A stretch of 64,000 bases of DNA. Source: Streptomyces flavofungini (GTDB taxonomy: Bacteria; Actinomycetota; Actinomycetes; Streptomycetales; Streptomycetaceae). Under the pieces are notes generated by a model, which did no database searches, had not been told where the DNA came from, and saw only the letters and a list, made by a program, of their open reading frames with translations. This document shows, piece by piece, positions 50,404-58,811 of the stretch (position 1 is the first letter of the stretch; the number at the start of each line of letters is the position of its first letter). The translations under genes and the position numbers were made by a program. The stretch lies in assembly GCF_014650815.1 (NCBI RefSeq), contig NZ_BMVR01000004.1, positions 620,001 to 684,000 of the forward strand. The letters run 5' to 3'.

Positions 50404-53400
50404 TCAATGCCGCGGCCGCACCACAAGCTCCACCCGCCCCGGCAGCTCCTCCGCATGGTGCACCTCGCCCGGATAGTCGAGCCGTACCCGCCGCAGCGAC
50501 GGCAGCCCCGCCAGATGGACCAGGTCGACCGTGTCGAAGAGGGAGAGCTGGACCTCCTCGAGGCCGGGCAGGCGGCGGGCGATCCGGCGCAGCGACACCG
50601 CCGCGCCGGGCCGTGAGCGGACCTCGAGGGCGGTGAGCTGCGGGATGCGGGCGCCCGGCGGGAACAGCATCATGCTGAGCTGTTCGTGCGACAGGCGCAG
50701 GGTGCGCAGCGCGGGCAACTCGGCGAGCAGCGCGTCCCAGTCGTCGGGCCGCAGCCGGTCGCTCGCGTTGTGCAGCCGCAGCTCGCGCAGCTCCGTCAGG
50801 GCGGTGATGGCGGCCAGCTCGACGGCGTCCGGCGGCAGCGCCAACAGCCGCAGCGCCCCGGGCCGGGGCAGGTCCCGCAGCCCCCGCCAGGGCACCGCCG
50901 CGCCCAGGAGCAGCGAGTCGAGGCGCGGGCAGGCCGAAAGCCGGGCCAGGGGCTCCAGTTGGGGCAGGTCGGCGAGGGTGAGGCGGCGCAGCAGGGGCAG
51001 CCGGGTCAGCGGCGCGGTGTCGCTGATCGCCCGGCAGCCGTGCAGGGCCAGGGCCTCCAGGGCGGGGAACGTCGACAGGAACCCGAGCGACGTGAGCCGC
51101 ATGTTGCCGCGCAGCCGCAGCTCGCGCAGCCCCTCCGTGTCGAGCGCGCCCACGATGTCCTGCTCGGGGAAGTCGCCCTGCAGCACCACGCGTTCGTACC
51201 CGGACATCGCGCTGAGCGACTTCAGCTCGGCCGCCGAGCGCACCGTGACGGCCTCGCCCGCCCCGGCCGCGAGCAGCGGCCTGATGATCTCCTCGGCGTA
51301 CGCGTCGGTGTCGAACCGGTCCCAGTGGGCGAGGAGCTGGGAGCGCACCGCGGGCTGCCGCGTGGTCACGAACTCGCGCAGCCGGGCGAGCGCCGCGTCG
51401 CCGCCGATGCGGCAGATCGCGTGGACCGTGGTGACCTCGGCGTCGCCGGTGAGGCTGTCGGCGCCGGGCAGCAGGCCGAGCAGCAGTGCCCCGGTCTCCG
51501 CGAGGGCCCTGGCCTCGCGCATGCTGCGGGGCGGCAGGAGTTGCGCGGCCCGCTCCTCGACGGTCCGGCGGACCTCCGGGTCGAGGCGGGTCGCCTGGCC
51601 GAGGGAGGCGAGGGCGAGCAGCCGCAGCCGGGCCCGCACCGTGTCGTCCTCCTCCCGGTCGGCGCGGCCGGTGAGCCGGGTGAGGATGTCGGCGCGCTCG
51701 TCGGGACGGGCCTGGGCGACGGCCATCTGCAGGACGTCCTCCCACTGGTCGAGGTGCGCGTGCGCGACCATCGCCCCGATGTCGTGCTCCTCCAGGGCGG
51801 CCTTGGCGCCGAGAAAGTCCTGGAAGGTGCGGTGGATGAAGTCCACGGCGCCCTCGGCCGGTTCGCGCAGCAGCCCGGTGCGGACGAGGAGCAGCCGCAG
51901 CACGTCGTCGGAGGTGCCGACGGCGGCGAGCTGGGGCACGGACGGGCGCAGCCGCTCCACCAGGTCGACGGCGTCCTGCCGCCGCAGGATGGTGCGCTCG
52001 TTGCGGATCAGCCAGTACGCGAGCCGCTTCAGGGGCTCCGTCGCGGACATCTGGTCCAGCGGCGGCGGCTGGCGGCCGTACAGGTCGCGCTCGCGGTCGC
52101 GGCGCTCCAGGAGCATCGAGAGGGCGGCGTCGTACAGCGCGATCCGGCCCGGCGGCAGGAAGCCGCGGCGCTCGCGGTGCAGCGCGCACATCAAGGCGCA
52201 CAGCAGCGGGTTGCTGGACAGGCGGCTCAGCTCCGGCGAGGCCCGCAGCAACGGCAGCAGCTTCCCGGCGAGTTCCTCGCCCGCCCCGGCCGCCTCGTGC
52301 CAGCGGCGCACGAACCGCCGTACGTCGCCCGGCCGCATCGGGGTGAGCGTGAACTCGCGGAACCCCTCGCGGCCGAGCCAGTCCCGGGGCAGCGCCGAGG
52401 GCCGCGTCGTGACCAGCCACAGATTGCCCGGGAAGGCGGAGCGCAGCTTGGCGAGCCAGGAGCGCGCGCGGGGCCGCTCCGCCTCCGGGATCTCGTCGAC
52501 CCCGTCGATCAGGAGCATGCCACGCCCGGCCTGCAGGACCCGCACCACCCAGCCCTTGGGCTCGCTGCCCGTCAGCGGGCAGTCGATCCACCTCAGGAAG
52601 CCGTCCGGCATGGGCAGTTCGGTGTCCTCGCGGGCCAGCGTGCGCAGCGGGAGCACGAACGGCACCCGGCCGAGGAGCTGCGGCAGATGGCCCGGCACCC
52701 GGTCCTGCTGGGCGGTGGTGATGGCGAGCCACTGCACCAGCGTGGTCTTGCCGGTCCCGGCGACGCCGCGCAGCAGCACCCGGTCGTGTGCGGCGAGGGC
52801 GGCCTCGACGGGGCCCGCCGTGCGCTCGGAGTCCGGGTCGGGGTCGGCGCCCCGGCCGTCGGGGTCGCCGTTGCCCGCCCCGGGGACCGGTTCGGCGGGG
52901 TCACGGGCGGGCGCGGCCTCCAGGCTCAGGTAGGCGGTCTCCAGCGGCCAGGCCTGGCTCTGCGGGTCGTGCAGGTCGACGCCGTGGATGGTGAGGCTGC
53001 TGTGCTGGCCGACCACATAGTCGGCGTAGCGCTGCTCGAAGTCGGTGTCCTCGGCGAGCGTCGCGGGCAAGCGCTCCAGGAGCAGCCGCAGTTGGTCCTT
53101 CTGCTCGCTGATGCTGCGGCGCAGCTCGACCTGGGTGCGGGCCTCGAAGCCGGGGCGCTTGCTGAACTGGTGGACCAGGTGCAGACAGGCCGTCACGAGC
53201 AGCCGGTCGTGCAGGCGGGCGGCGTCGGCGCTGAGCAGCGCGCGGGTCTCCGGGGCGCTGGCGCGGACCAGGGCGGCGGCGAGCTTCTCCGGACCGAGGT
53301 CGAAGGCCTGCACGTCGTCCATGTCGAGTTCGCCGAGGGCGCGCAGGGTGTGGCCGAGGGCGTAGCCGACGGCGTTCTGCTCGTCGGGCGCGATGGGCGG

Positions 53401-53634
53401 GTCGTGCGGGCCCGCGGCGCGCATCGCGCGGCGCACCAGCTCCCGGGCGAGCTGGTAGAGGTCGGCCTCGCTGAGGGCGCGCTTGTCGCCGGTGAACGAG
53501 AGGAGCCGCCCGATGCGTACCGGGCGTTCGTCGAACTCGGCTCCCGGCAGGCTCTTGGGCGGCAGCAGTAACCGTTTCACCAGCGGCACCATCACCGACG
53601 ACGCGATCCGCAGCCCCACTGTGCCGGCGTCCAC
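50404..53634 (-). CDS. NACHT NTPase with C-terminal leucine-rich repeats (bacterial NLR-like), TTA at codon 22
   Basis: A 1076-residue protein. An alpha-helical N-terminal domain (~1-230) resembles the NACHT N-terminal helical domains of actinomycetes. The NACHT NTPase follows: Walker A LRGVAGTGKTTLVQW (~290), Walker B GMLLIDGVDEIPEAERPR (~370, with the NACHT DGxDE form) and sensor LVTTRPSALPRDWL. A helical winged region leads into ~HEAT-like helices and then leucine-rich repeats (~810-1060: LRELRLRGNMRLTSL, LRRLTLADLPQLE, LRELRLHNASDRL). This is the architecture of animal NLRs; bacterial NACHT proteins include anti-phage sensors. Codon 22 is TTA, so expression may need bldA. No separate effector gene is adjacent. 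Confidence 0.88.
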   Translation of the reverse strand: MDAGTVGLRIASSVMVPLVKRLLLPPKSLPGAEFDERPVRIGRLLSFTGDKRALSEADLYQLARELVRRAMRAAGPHDPPIAPDEQNAVGYALGHTLRALGELDMDDVQAFDLGPEKLAAALVRASAPETRALLSADAARLHDRLLVTACLHLVHQFSKRPGFEARTQVELRRSISEQKDQLRLLLERLPATLAEDTDFEQRYADYVVGQHSSLTIHGVDLHDPQSQAWPLETAYLSLEAAPARDPAEPVPGAGNGDPDGRGADPDPDSERTAGPVEAALAAHDRVLLRGVAGTGKTTLVQWLAITTAQQDRVPGHLPQLLGRVPFVLPLRTLAREDTELPMPDGFLRWIDCPLTGSEPKGWVVRVLQAGRGMLLIDGVDEIPEAERPRARSWLAKLRSAFPGNLWLVTTRPSALPRDWLGREGFREFTLTPMRPGDVRRFVRRWHEAAGAGEELAGKLLPLLRASPELSRLSSNPLLCALMCALHRERRGFLPPGRIALYDAALSMLLERRDRERDLYGRQPPPLDQMSATEPLKRLAYWLIRNERTILRRQDAVDLVERLRPSVPQLAAVGTSDDVLRLLLVRTGLLREPAEGAVDFIHRTFQDFLGAKAALEEHDIGAMVAHAHLDQWEDVLQMAVAQARPDERADILTRLTGRADREEDDTVRARLRLLALASLGQATRLDPEVRRTVEERAAQLLPPRSMREARALAETGALLLGLLPGADSLTGDAEVTTVHAICRIGGDAALARLREFVTTRQPAVRSQLLAHWDRFDTDAYAEEIIRPLLAAGAGEAVTVRSAAELKSLSAMSGYERVVLQGDFPEQDIVGALDTEGLRELRLRGNMRLTSLGFLSTFPALEALALHGCRAISDTAPLTRLPLLRRLTLADLPQLEPLARLSACPRLDSLLLGAAVPWRGLRDLPRPGALRLLALPPDAVELAAITALTELRELRLHNASDRLRPDDWDALLAELPALRTLRLSHEQLSMMLFPPGARIPQLTALEVRSRPGAAVSLRRIARRLPGLEEVQLSLFDTVDLVHLAGLPSLRRVRLDYPGEVHHAEELPGRVELVVRPRH

Positions 53635-53763
53635 TCAAGCCCCCGTCCGTGACCAGATCCGCCTCCGGGGCACCTTAGACCGTGGTGGCCCACGGCGCAC
53701 CGAGGTCGCCCGGAGCACCCGGGGCGCGGCTGCCGGACGCCCGCGCGCGTCGGTTAGCCTCAC

Positions 53764-54636
53764 GTGGTGACGACATCTGCCGCATCCCGACGGGCGCCGA
53801 GGCTGTTCGGCATCAGTGACCTGCACATTGCCTATGCCGAGAACCGGAAGTTCGTCGACGAGCTCTGGCCGGAACACGAGGGTGACTGGCTGATAGTCGC
53901 CGGTGACATCGGCGAGATGATGAGCGACATCGAGTGGGCCCTGCGCACCCTCACCGAGCGCTTCGACACGGTGATCTGGTCGCCCGGCAACCACGAGCTG
54001 TGGACGCCCCGCGACGACCCGAACCAACTGCGCGGCGAGGCCCGCTACCGCCACCTCGTGGAGCTGTGCCGGGGACTTGGCGTGCACACCCCCGAGGACC
54101 CGTTCCCGGTCTGGGACGGCGAGGGCGGCCCCGCGGTCATCGCCCCGCTGTTCCTCCTGTACGACTACACGTTCCGGCCCGCGGGCAAGCACAACAAGAA
54201 GGACGCCCTCGCGTACGCGTACGAGACCGGCGTGGTCTGCACGGACGAGGTGCTCCTGCACCCGGACCCGTACCCGACCCGCGAGGACTGGTGCCGCGCC
54301 CGCGTCGCGCTCACCAAGGACCGGCTCGACGCCCTCGACCCCGAGCTGCCGACCGTCCTCATCAACCACTGGCCGGTCGTCCGCGAGCCCACCCGCATCC
54401 TGCACTACCCCGAGTTCGCCCTGTGGTGCGGCACGGAGGCGACCGCCGACTGGCCCGTGCGCTACCGCGCGGCGGCCGTCGTCTACGGCCATCTGCACAT
54501 CCCGCGCACCATCTGGCACGAGGGCGTTCCGCACATCGAGGTCTCCGTCGGCTACCCGCGCGAGTGGCAGCGCGAACGGCACCCCTCGCCCCGGCTGCGG
54601 CAGATCCTGCCCGCACCCCGGCCCACCGGGACCTGA
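53764..54636 (+). CDS. Calcineurin-like metallophosphoesterase
   Basis: A 290-residue enzyme with a complete dimetal site: GISDLHIAYA (DxH), VAGDIGE (GD), SPGNHELW (GNHE), VLINHWPVV (H) and VVYGHLHIPRT (GHxH). Two GTG codons in a row (53764, 53767) serve as start. It is divergent from the NACHT gene across 129 bp that must contain both promoters. Members of this cytoplasmic family in Streptomyces are often of unknown substrate; some are linked to 4'-phosphopantetheinyl metabolism. A hairpin right after the stop indicates a single-gene transcript. Confidence 0.92.
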   Translation: MVTTSAASRRAPRLFGISDLHIAYAENRKFVDELWPEHEGDWLIVAGDIGEMMSDIEWALRTLTERFDTVIWSPGNHELWTPRDDPNQLRGEARYRHLVELCRGLGVHTPEDPFPVWDGEGGPAVIAPLFLLYDYTFRPAGKHNKKDALAYAYETGVVCTDEVLLHPDPYPTREDWCRARVALTKDRLDALDPELPTVLINHWPVVREPTRILHYPEFALWCGTEATADWPVRYRAAAVVYGHLHIPRTIWHEGVPHIEVSVGYPREWQRERHPSPRLRQILPAPRPTGT

Positions 54637-54680
54637 CACCCGCGCCACCTCCCCGTCTCCCCGAGGGGCGGGCGCGGGTG
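54637..54680 (+). terminator. Hairpin terminator after the phosphoesterase gene
   Basis: CACCCGCGCC (54637-54646) pairs perfectly with GGCGCGGGTG (54671-54680); the intervening 24 bases can form a further small CCCC/GGGG stem. It begins at the base after the stop codon. The remaining gap to 54902 shows no gene. Confidence 0.6.
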
Positions 54681-54902
54681 CGGCCGCAGGCGTGGGCGGG
54701 GCGGTCGCGACATCCCCGGCGGCCGTCGAGGGCAGCGTGGCGGCGGAGTCCGGAGGGCCCCGCACCTGGGACCGCGCATAGAGTGGACGGCGCATGCCAT
54801 CAGCGGTCACCGCTCCCCGGCGGGCCGTCCACGCGGCACCGCCGCGCGGCGCGGGCGCCGGGGAGCAGCCGCGCCGCCCACCCGCACGAGGGGACGCCGC
54901 AC

Positions 54903-55730
54903 GTGAACCCAAGCGCACCCGCCTCCGACGCCTCCGAGTCCGGGAGTTCCCGCCGCACTCCAGGCGCCGCCGCCCCGTCCGGCTCCCGCTTCACCGGCAG
55001 GGTCGCCGTCGTCACCGGCGGCGCCTCCGGCATCGGTGCCGCCACCGCCGTCCGCCTCGCCGCCGAGGGCGCGGCCGTCGTCGTGTCCGATGTGGACGCC
55101 GACCACGGTGAGCAGGTCGCGGAGGGCATCCGGGCCAAGGGCGGCAGCGCGGTGTTCGTCCGCGCGGACGTCGCCGAGGCCGCCGACTGGGACCGGGTCC
55201 TCGCGGCCGCGCACGGCTTCGGGCCCGTCGGCGTCCTCTCCAGCAGCGCCTACGCCTGCGAGATCGCCCCCGCCCACGCCATGACCCGGGCCTCCTGGGA
55301 ACACCAGCTCGCGGTCAACCTCACCGGCACGTTCCTCGGCTTCAAGGCCGTCCTGCCCGACCTGCGCGCCCACCGCGGCGCCGTCGTCCTCACCTCCTCC
55401 GTGCACGCCCACACCGGCATCCCGGGCCGCCCCGCCTACGCGGCGAGCAAGGGCGCCCTGGTCTCCCTGTGCGGGCAGCTCGCCGTCGAGTACGGACCCG
55501 AGGTGCGGGTCAACGCGGTCCTGCCGGGGCCGGTCCTGACGCCCGCGTGGGGGGACGTGGGCGCGGCGGACCGGGCGCGCAGCGTGGCGGGGACGGCGGC
55601 CGGGCGGTTCGGGGCGCCGGAGGAGGTGGCGGCGGCCATCGCGTTCCTCGCCGCGGACGAGGCGTCGTACATCACCGGGACCAGCCTGACCGTGGACGGC
55701 GGTTGGAGCGTGGTCAAGGAGTCCGCCTGA
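54903..55730 (+). CDS. Short-chain dehydrogenase/reductase (SDR)
   Basis: A 275-residue classical SDR. Cofactor motif TGGASGIGAA (~residue 36), followed by an Asp-containing VVSDVDADHG that favours NAD; catalytic Ser in VVLTSSVHAH and Tyr/Lys in YAASKGAL (YxxxK); C-terminal TGTSLTVDGGWS. The usual NNAG motif is replaced by SSSAYA. The GTG start is preceded by GAGGGGACG; the open frame further left is a shadow of the phosphoesterase gene. It probably oxidises a sugar or sugar acid ahead of the dehydratase encoded next. Confidence 0.9.
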   Translation: MNPSAPASDASESGSSRRTPGAAAPSGSRFTGRVAVVTGGASGIGAATAVRLAAEGAAVVVSDVDADHGEQVAEGIRAKGGSAVFVRADVAEAADWDRVLAAAHGFGPVGVLSSSAYACEIAPAHAMTRASWEHQLAVNLTGTFLGFKAVLPDLRAHRGAVVLTSSVHAHTGIPGRPAYAASKGALVSLCGQLAVEYGPEVRVNAVLPGPVLTPAWGDVGAADRARSVAGTAAGRFGAPEEVAAAIAFLAADEASYITGTSLTVDGGWSVVKESA

Positions 55731-55767
55731 GCGGACCCGGCCGCCGAGCCCCCCGACCCGCCGCGCA

Positions 55768-55812
55768 CCTGAACGGACCCGAACCTGACGGACCCGAAGC
55801 CGACGGACCCGC
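55768..55812 (+). repeat. Three 15-bp units between SDR and dehydratase genes
   Basis: The intergenic stretch contains three near-copies of CTGACGGACCCGAAC-like units in a row. It is short and non-coding, and another small example of the tandem-repeat habit of this region. Confidence 0.6.
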
Positions 55813-55854
55813 CCCAAGCGGGCACGCCCCCGAGCGAGGAGAGACCGACACCCC

Positions 55855-57000
55855 ATGAAGATCGACCGCGTCGAGACCTTCCTCGCCCCGCCCCGCTGGC
55901 TGTTCTGCCGCGTCGAGACCGACGAGGGCGTGGTCGGCTGGGGCGAACCCGTCGTCGAGGGCCGCGCCGACGTCGTGCGCGCCGCCGTGGACGTACTCGC
56001 CGAGTACCTGGTCGGACAGGACCCGCTGCGGATCCAGGACCACTGGCAGGTGCTCACCAAGGGCGGCTTCTACCGCGGCGGGCCCGTCCTCTCCAGCGCC
56101 GTCGCGGGCCTCGACCAGGCGCTGTGGGACATCGCGGGCAAGACGTACGGCGCACCCGTGCACGCCCTGCTCGGCGGTCCGGTGCGGGACCGGGCGCGGG
56201 TGTACGCCTGGGTGGGCGGCGACGAGCCCGCCGTGCTCGCCGAGCACATCGCCGAGCAGGTCGAGGCGGGCTTCACCGCCGTGAAGATGAACGCGGCCGG
56301 AGCGACCTCGCCGCTCACCACGCACGCCGAGACCGCCGTCGTCGTCGACCGCGTCGCCATCGCCCGCGAGGCCCTCGGCCCGGACCGGGACGTGGCCGTC
56401 GACTTCCACGGCCGCTTCACTCCCGCGAGCGCCCGCCGCGTCCTCACCGAACTCGCCCCGCTGCACCCCCTGTTCGCCGAGGAGCCGCTCCTGCCCGACC
56501 AGAGCCACCTGCTGCCCGCCCTGGTCGCGGCCAGCCCCGTCCCCATCGCCACCGGCGAACGCCTCTACAGCCGCGCCGAGTTCCTGCCCGCCCTCACCGC
56601 GGGCATCGCCGTCGCCCAGCCCGACCTGTCGCACGCGGGCGGCATCACCGAGGTGCAGCGCATCGCCGCACTCGCGGAGACGTACGGCGCCCTCCTGGCC
56701 CCGCACTGCCCGCTCGGCCCGATCGCGCTCGCCGCCAGCCTCCAACTCGCCTTCACCACCCCGAACTTCCTCATCCAGGAGCAGAGCCGCGGCATCCACT
56801 ACAACAAGCGCGCCGACCTCCTCTCGTACGTCGTGAACACCGAGCCGTTCCGCTTCGCCGACGGCCACGCCCGCCGCACGTCCCTGCCCGGCCTCGGCGT
56901 CGAGGTCGACGAGGCGGCGGTGCGGGCGGCCGACCGGGGCGGGCACGCCTGGCGGAACCCCGTGTGGCGGCACCCGGACGGGTCGTTCGCGGAGTGGTGA
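55855..57000 (+). CDS. Mandelate racemase/galactonate dehydratase family enzyme
   Basis: A 381-residue enolase-superfamily dehydratase, closest in look to D-galactonate dehydratase (DgoD): MKIDRVETFLAPPRWLFCRVETDEG start, VDFHGRFTPASAR (Asp ligand of the metal site plus His), FAEEPLLPDQ (Glu), ATGERLYSRAEFLPAL (Glu), and SHAGGITEVQRIA with the HxA/D region PHCPLGPIALA providing the general-base His. The ATG follows CGAGGAGAG. With the SDR upstream it fits oxidation of an aldose to an aldonate followed by dehydration to a 2-keto-3-deoxy acid. Confidence 0.9.
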   Translation: MKIDRVETFLAPPRWLFCRVETDEGVVGWGEPVVEGRADVVRAAVDVLAEYLVGQDPLRIQDHWQVLTKGGFYRGGPVLSSAVAGLDQALWDIAGKTYGAPVHALLGGPVRDRARVYAWVGGDEPAVLAEHIAEQVEAGFTAVKMNAAGATSPLTTHAETAVVVDRVAIAREALGPDRDVAVDFHGRFTPASARRVLTELAPLHPLFAEEPLLPDQSHLLPALVAASPVPIATGERLYSRAEFLPALTAGIAVAQPDLSHAGGITEVQRIAALAETYGALLAPHCPLGPIALAASLQLAFTTPNFLIQEQSRGIHYNKRADLLSYVVNTEPFRFADGHARRTSLPGLGVEVDEAAVRAADRGGHAWRNPVWRHPDGSFAEW

Positions 57001-57091
57001 GGCCGCCGGGGCGGTGAAATCCCCTGGGGCGGAGGCCTGTTGACCGACGGGCGGCGCACCTACCCTGGTAGCCGCCCGAGGGGGGAGCCGC

Positions 57092-58735
57092 ATGAGCGAA
57101 CGCGCCCGCAACACCGGCCCCGGCAAGCGTGACACCGGCCCCGGCAAGGGGGAACGTGTCGCCGACTGGGCGGACGGCCGCCTCGGCGTGCACACCCTCG
57201 CCAAGACCCAGATGCGCAAGGTGTTCCCGGACCACTGGTCCTTCATGTTCGGCGAGATCTGCCTCTACAGCTTCCTGATCCTCATCCTCACCGGCGTCTG
57301 GCTCACCCTGTTCTTCGAGCCGAGCGGCATCGAGGTCGAGTACAACGGCAGTTACGAACCGCTCAAGGGCGTGCTGATGACGCGCGCCTACGAGTCGACC
57401 GTCGACATCAGCATGGAGGTGCGCGGCGGGCTGCTCATCCGGCAGATCCACCACTGGGCGGCGCTCGTGTTCGTCGCCGGGATGCTCGTGCACATGATGC
57501 GGGTGTTCTTCACCGGCGCGTTCCGCAAGCCGCGCGAGATCAACTGGGTGTTCGGCTGGACCCTGTTGATGCTCGGCCTCATCACCGGCCTGACCGGCTA
57601 CTCGCTCCCCGACGACCTGCTGTCCGGCACCGGCATCCGCTTCGCGCAGGGCGCCATCCTGTCGGTGCCGGTCGTGGGCACGTACCTCTCCTTCTTCCTC
57701 TTCGGAGGGGAGTTCCCGGGCCAGGACATCATCCCGAGACTCTTCGCCGTGCACGTCCTGCTGCTGCCGGGCATCATGCTGGGCCTGGTCGTCGCCCATC
57801 TGATCCTGGTCTTCTACCACAAGCACACCCAGTTCGCCGGGCCGGGACGCACCGAGAAGAACGTGGTGGGCGCACCCTTCCTGCCCATCTACGTCGCCAA
57901 GGCAGGCGGCTTCTTCTTCCTCGTCTTCGGCGTCCTCGCCCTGATGGGCGCGATCGCGACGATCAACCCCGTATGGGCTCTCGGGCCCTACCGGCCCGAT
58001 CTCGTCGGCACCGGCGCCCAGCCCGACTGGTACCTCGGCTTCTCCGAGGGGCTGATCCGGGTGATGCCCAGCTGGGAGATCAACGCCTGGGGCCACACCC
58101 TGCAGTTGGGCGTCTTCATCCCCTTCGCGCTGTTCCCGCTGATCATGGCGGCGATCGGGGTGTACCCGTTCATCGAGTCCTGGGTCACCAAGGACAAACG
58201 CGAGCACCACATCGCCGACCGGCCGCGCAACGCCCCCGTCCGCACGGGCCTCGGCGTGGCCTGGCTGACGCTGTACGGCGTCCTGATGGTCGGCGGCGGC
58301 AACGACCTGTGGGCCACGCACTTCCACCTCTCCATCAACGCCATCACCTGGTTCGTGCGCGTCGCCTTCTTCGTCGCGCCGCCGCTCGCCTTCGTCGTCA
58401 CCCACCGGATCTGTCTGGGGCTGCAGCGCCGCGACCGCGACAACGCCCTGCACGGGCGGGAGAGCGGCATCATCAAACGCCTCCCGCACGGCGAGTACGT
58501 CGAGGTCCACAAGCCCCTCAGCCAGGCCGAGCGGTACCGCCTCACCGCGCACGAGCAGCCGCAGCCGTACGAAGTGGGGCCCCTGGTCGACGCCAACGGC
58601 GTGATCCGCAAGGTGCCCCGCTCCGAGCGGCTGCGGGCCCGCCTGTCCCGGGCGATGTACGGCCCGGGCGCGCAGGTGCCGAAGGCCACGGCGGAGGAGT
58701 ACCGGCAGCTCCACAGCGGCGACGGGCACCACTGA
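57092..58735 (+). CDS. Cytochrome b (QcrB) paralogue of the bc1 complex, stand-alone
   Basis: A 547-residue QcrB-type cytochrome b with actinobacterial length and C-terminal tail. Haem ligands are visible as His in IHHWAALVFVAGMLVHMMR (helix B) and LFAVHVLLLPGIMLGLVVAH (helix D), and the quinol-site block reads WYLGFSEGLIRVMPSWE (PEWY variant region). About nine transmembrane helices are apparent. The normal Streptomyces gene lies in a qcrCAB operon; here no Rieske (qcrA) or cytochrome c (qcrC) gene is adjacent, so this is an orphan copy. It starts behind GAGGGGGGAGCC. Confidence 0.9.
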   Translation: MSERARNTGPGKRDTGPGKGERVADWADGRLGVHTLAKTQMRKVFPDHWSFMFGEICLYSFLILILTGVWLTLFFEPSGIEVEYNGSYEPLKGVLMTRAYESTVDISMEVRGGLLIRQIHHWAALVFVAGMLVHMMRVFFTGAFRKPREINWVFGWTLLMLGLITGLTGYSLPDDLLSGTGIRFAQGAILSVPVVGTYLSFFLFGGEFPGQDIIPRLFAVHVLLLPGIMLGLVVAHLILVFYHKHTQFAGPGRTEKNVVGAPFLPIYVAKAGGFFFLVFGVLALMGAIATINPVWALGPYRPDLVGTGAQPDWYLGFSEGLIRVMPSWEINAWGHTLQLGVFIPFALFPLIMAAIGVYPFIESWVTKDKREHHIADRPRNAPVRTGLGVAWLTLYGVLMVGGGNDLWATHFHLSINAITWFVRVAFFVAPPLAFVVTHRICLGLQRRDRDNALHGRESGIIKRLPHGEYVEVHKPLSQAERYRLTAHEQPQPYEVGPLVDANGVIRKVPRSERLRARLSRAMYGPGAQVPKATAEEYRQLHSGDGHH

Positions 58736-58811
58736 GGCGCACCGGCCCGGCGGCGTCGGCGGGGCGCGAGGTGGCGTTCCGTCCGGCGGGCGGCCCTGGA
58801 AGACTGCCCGG

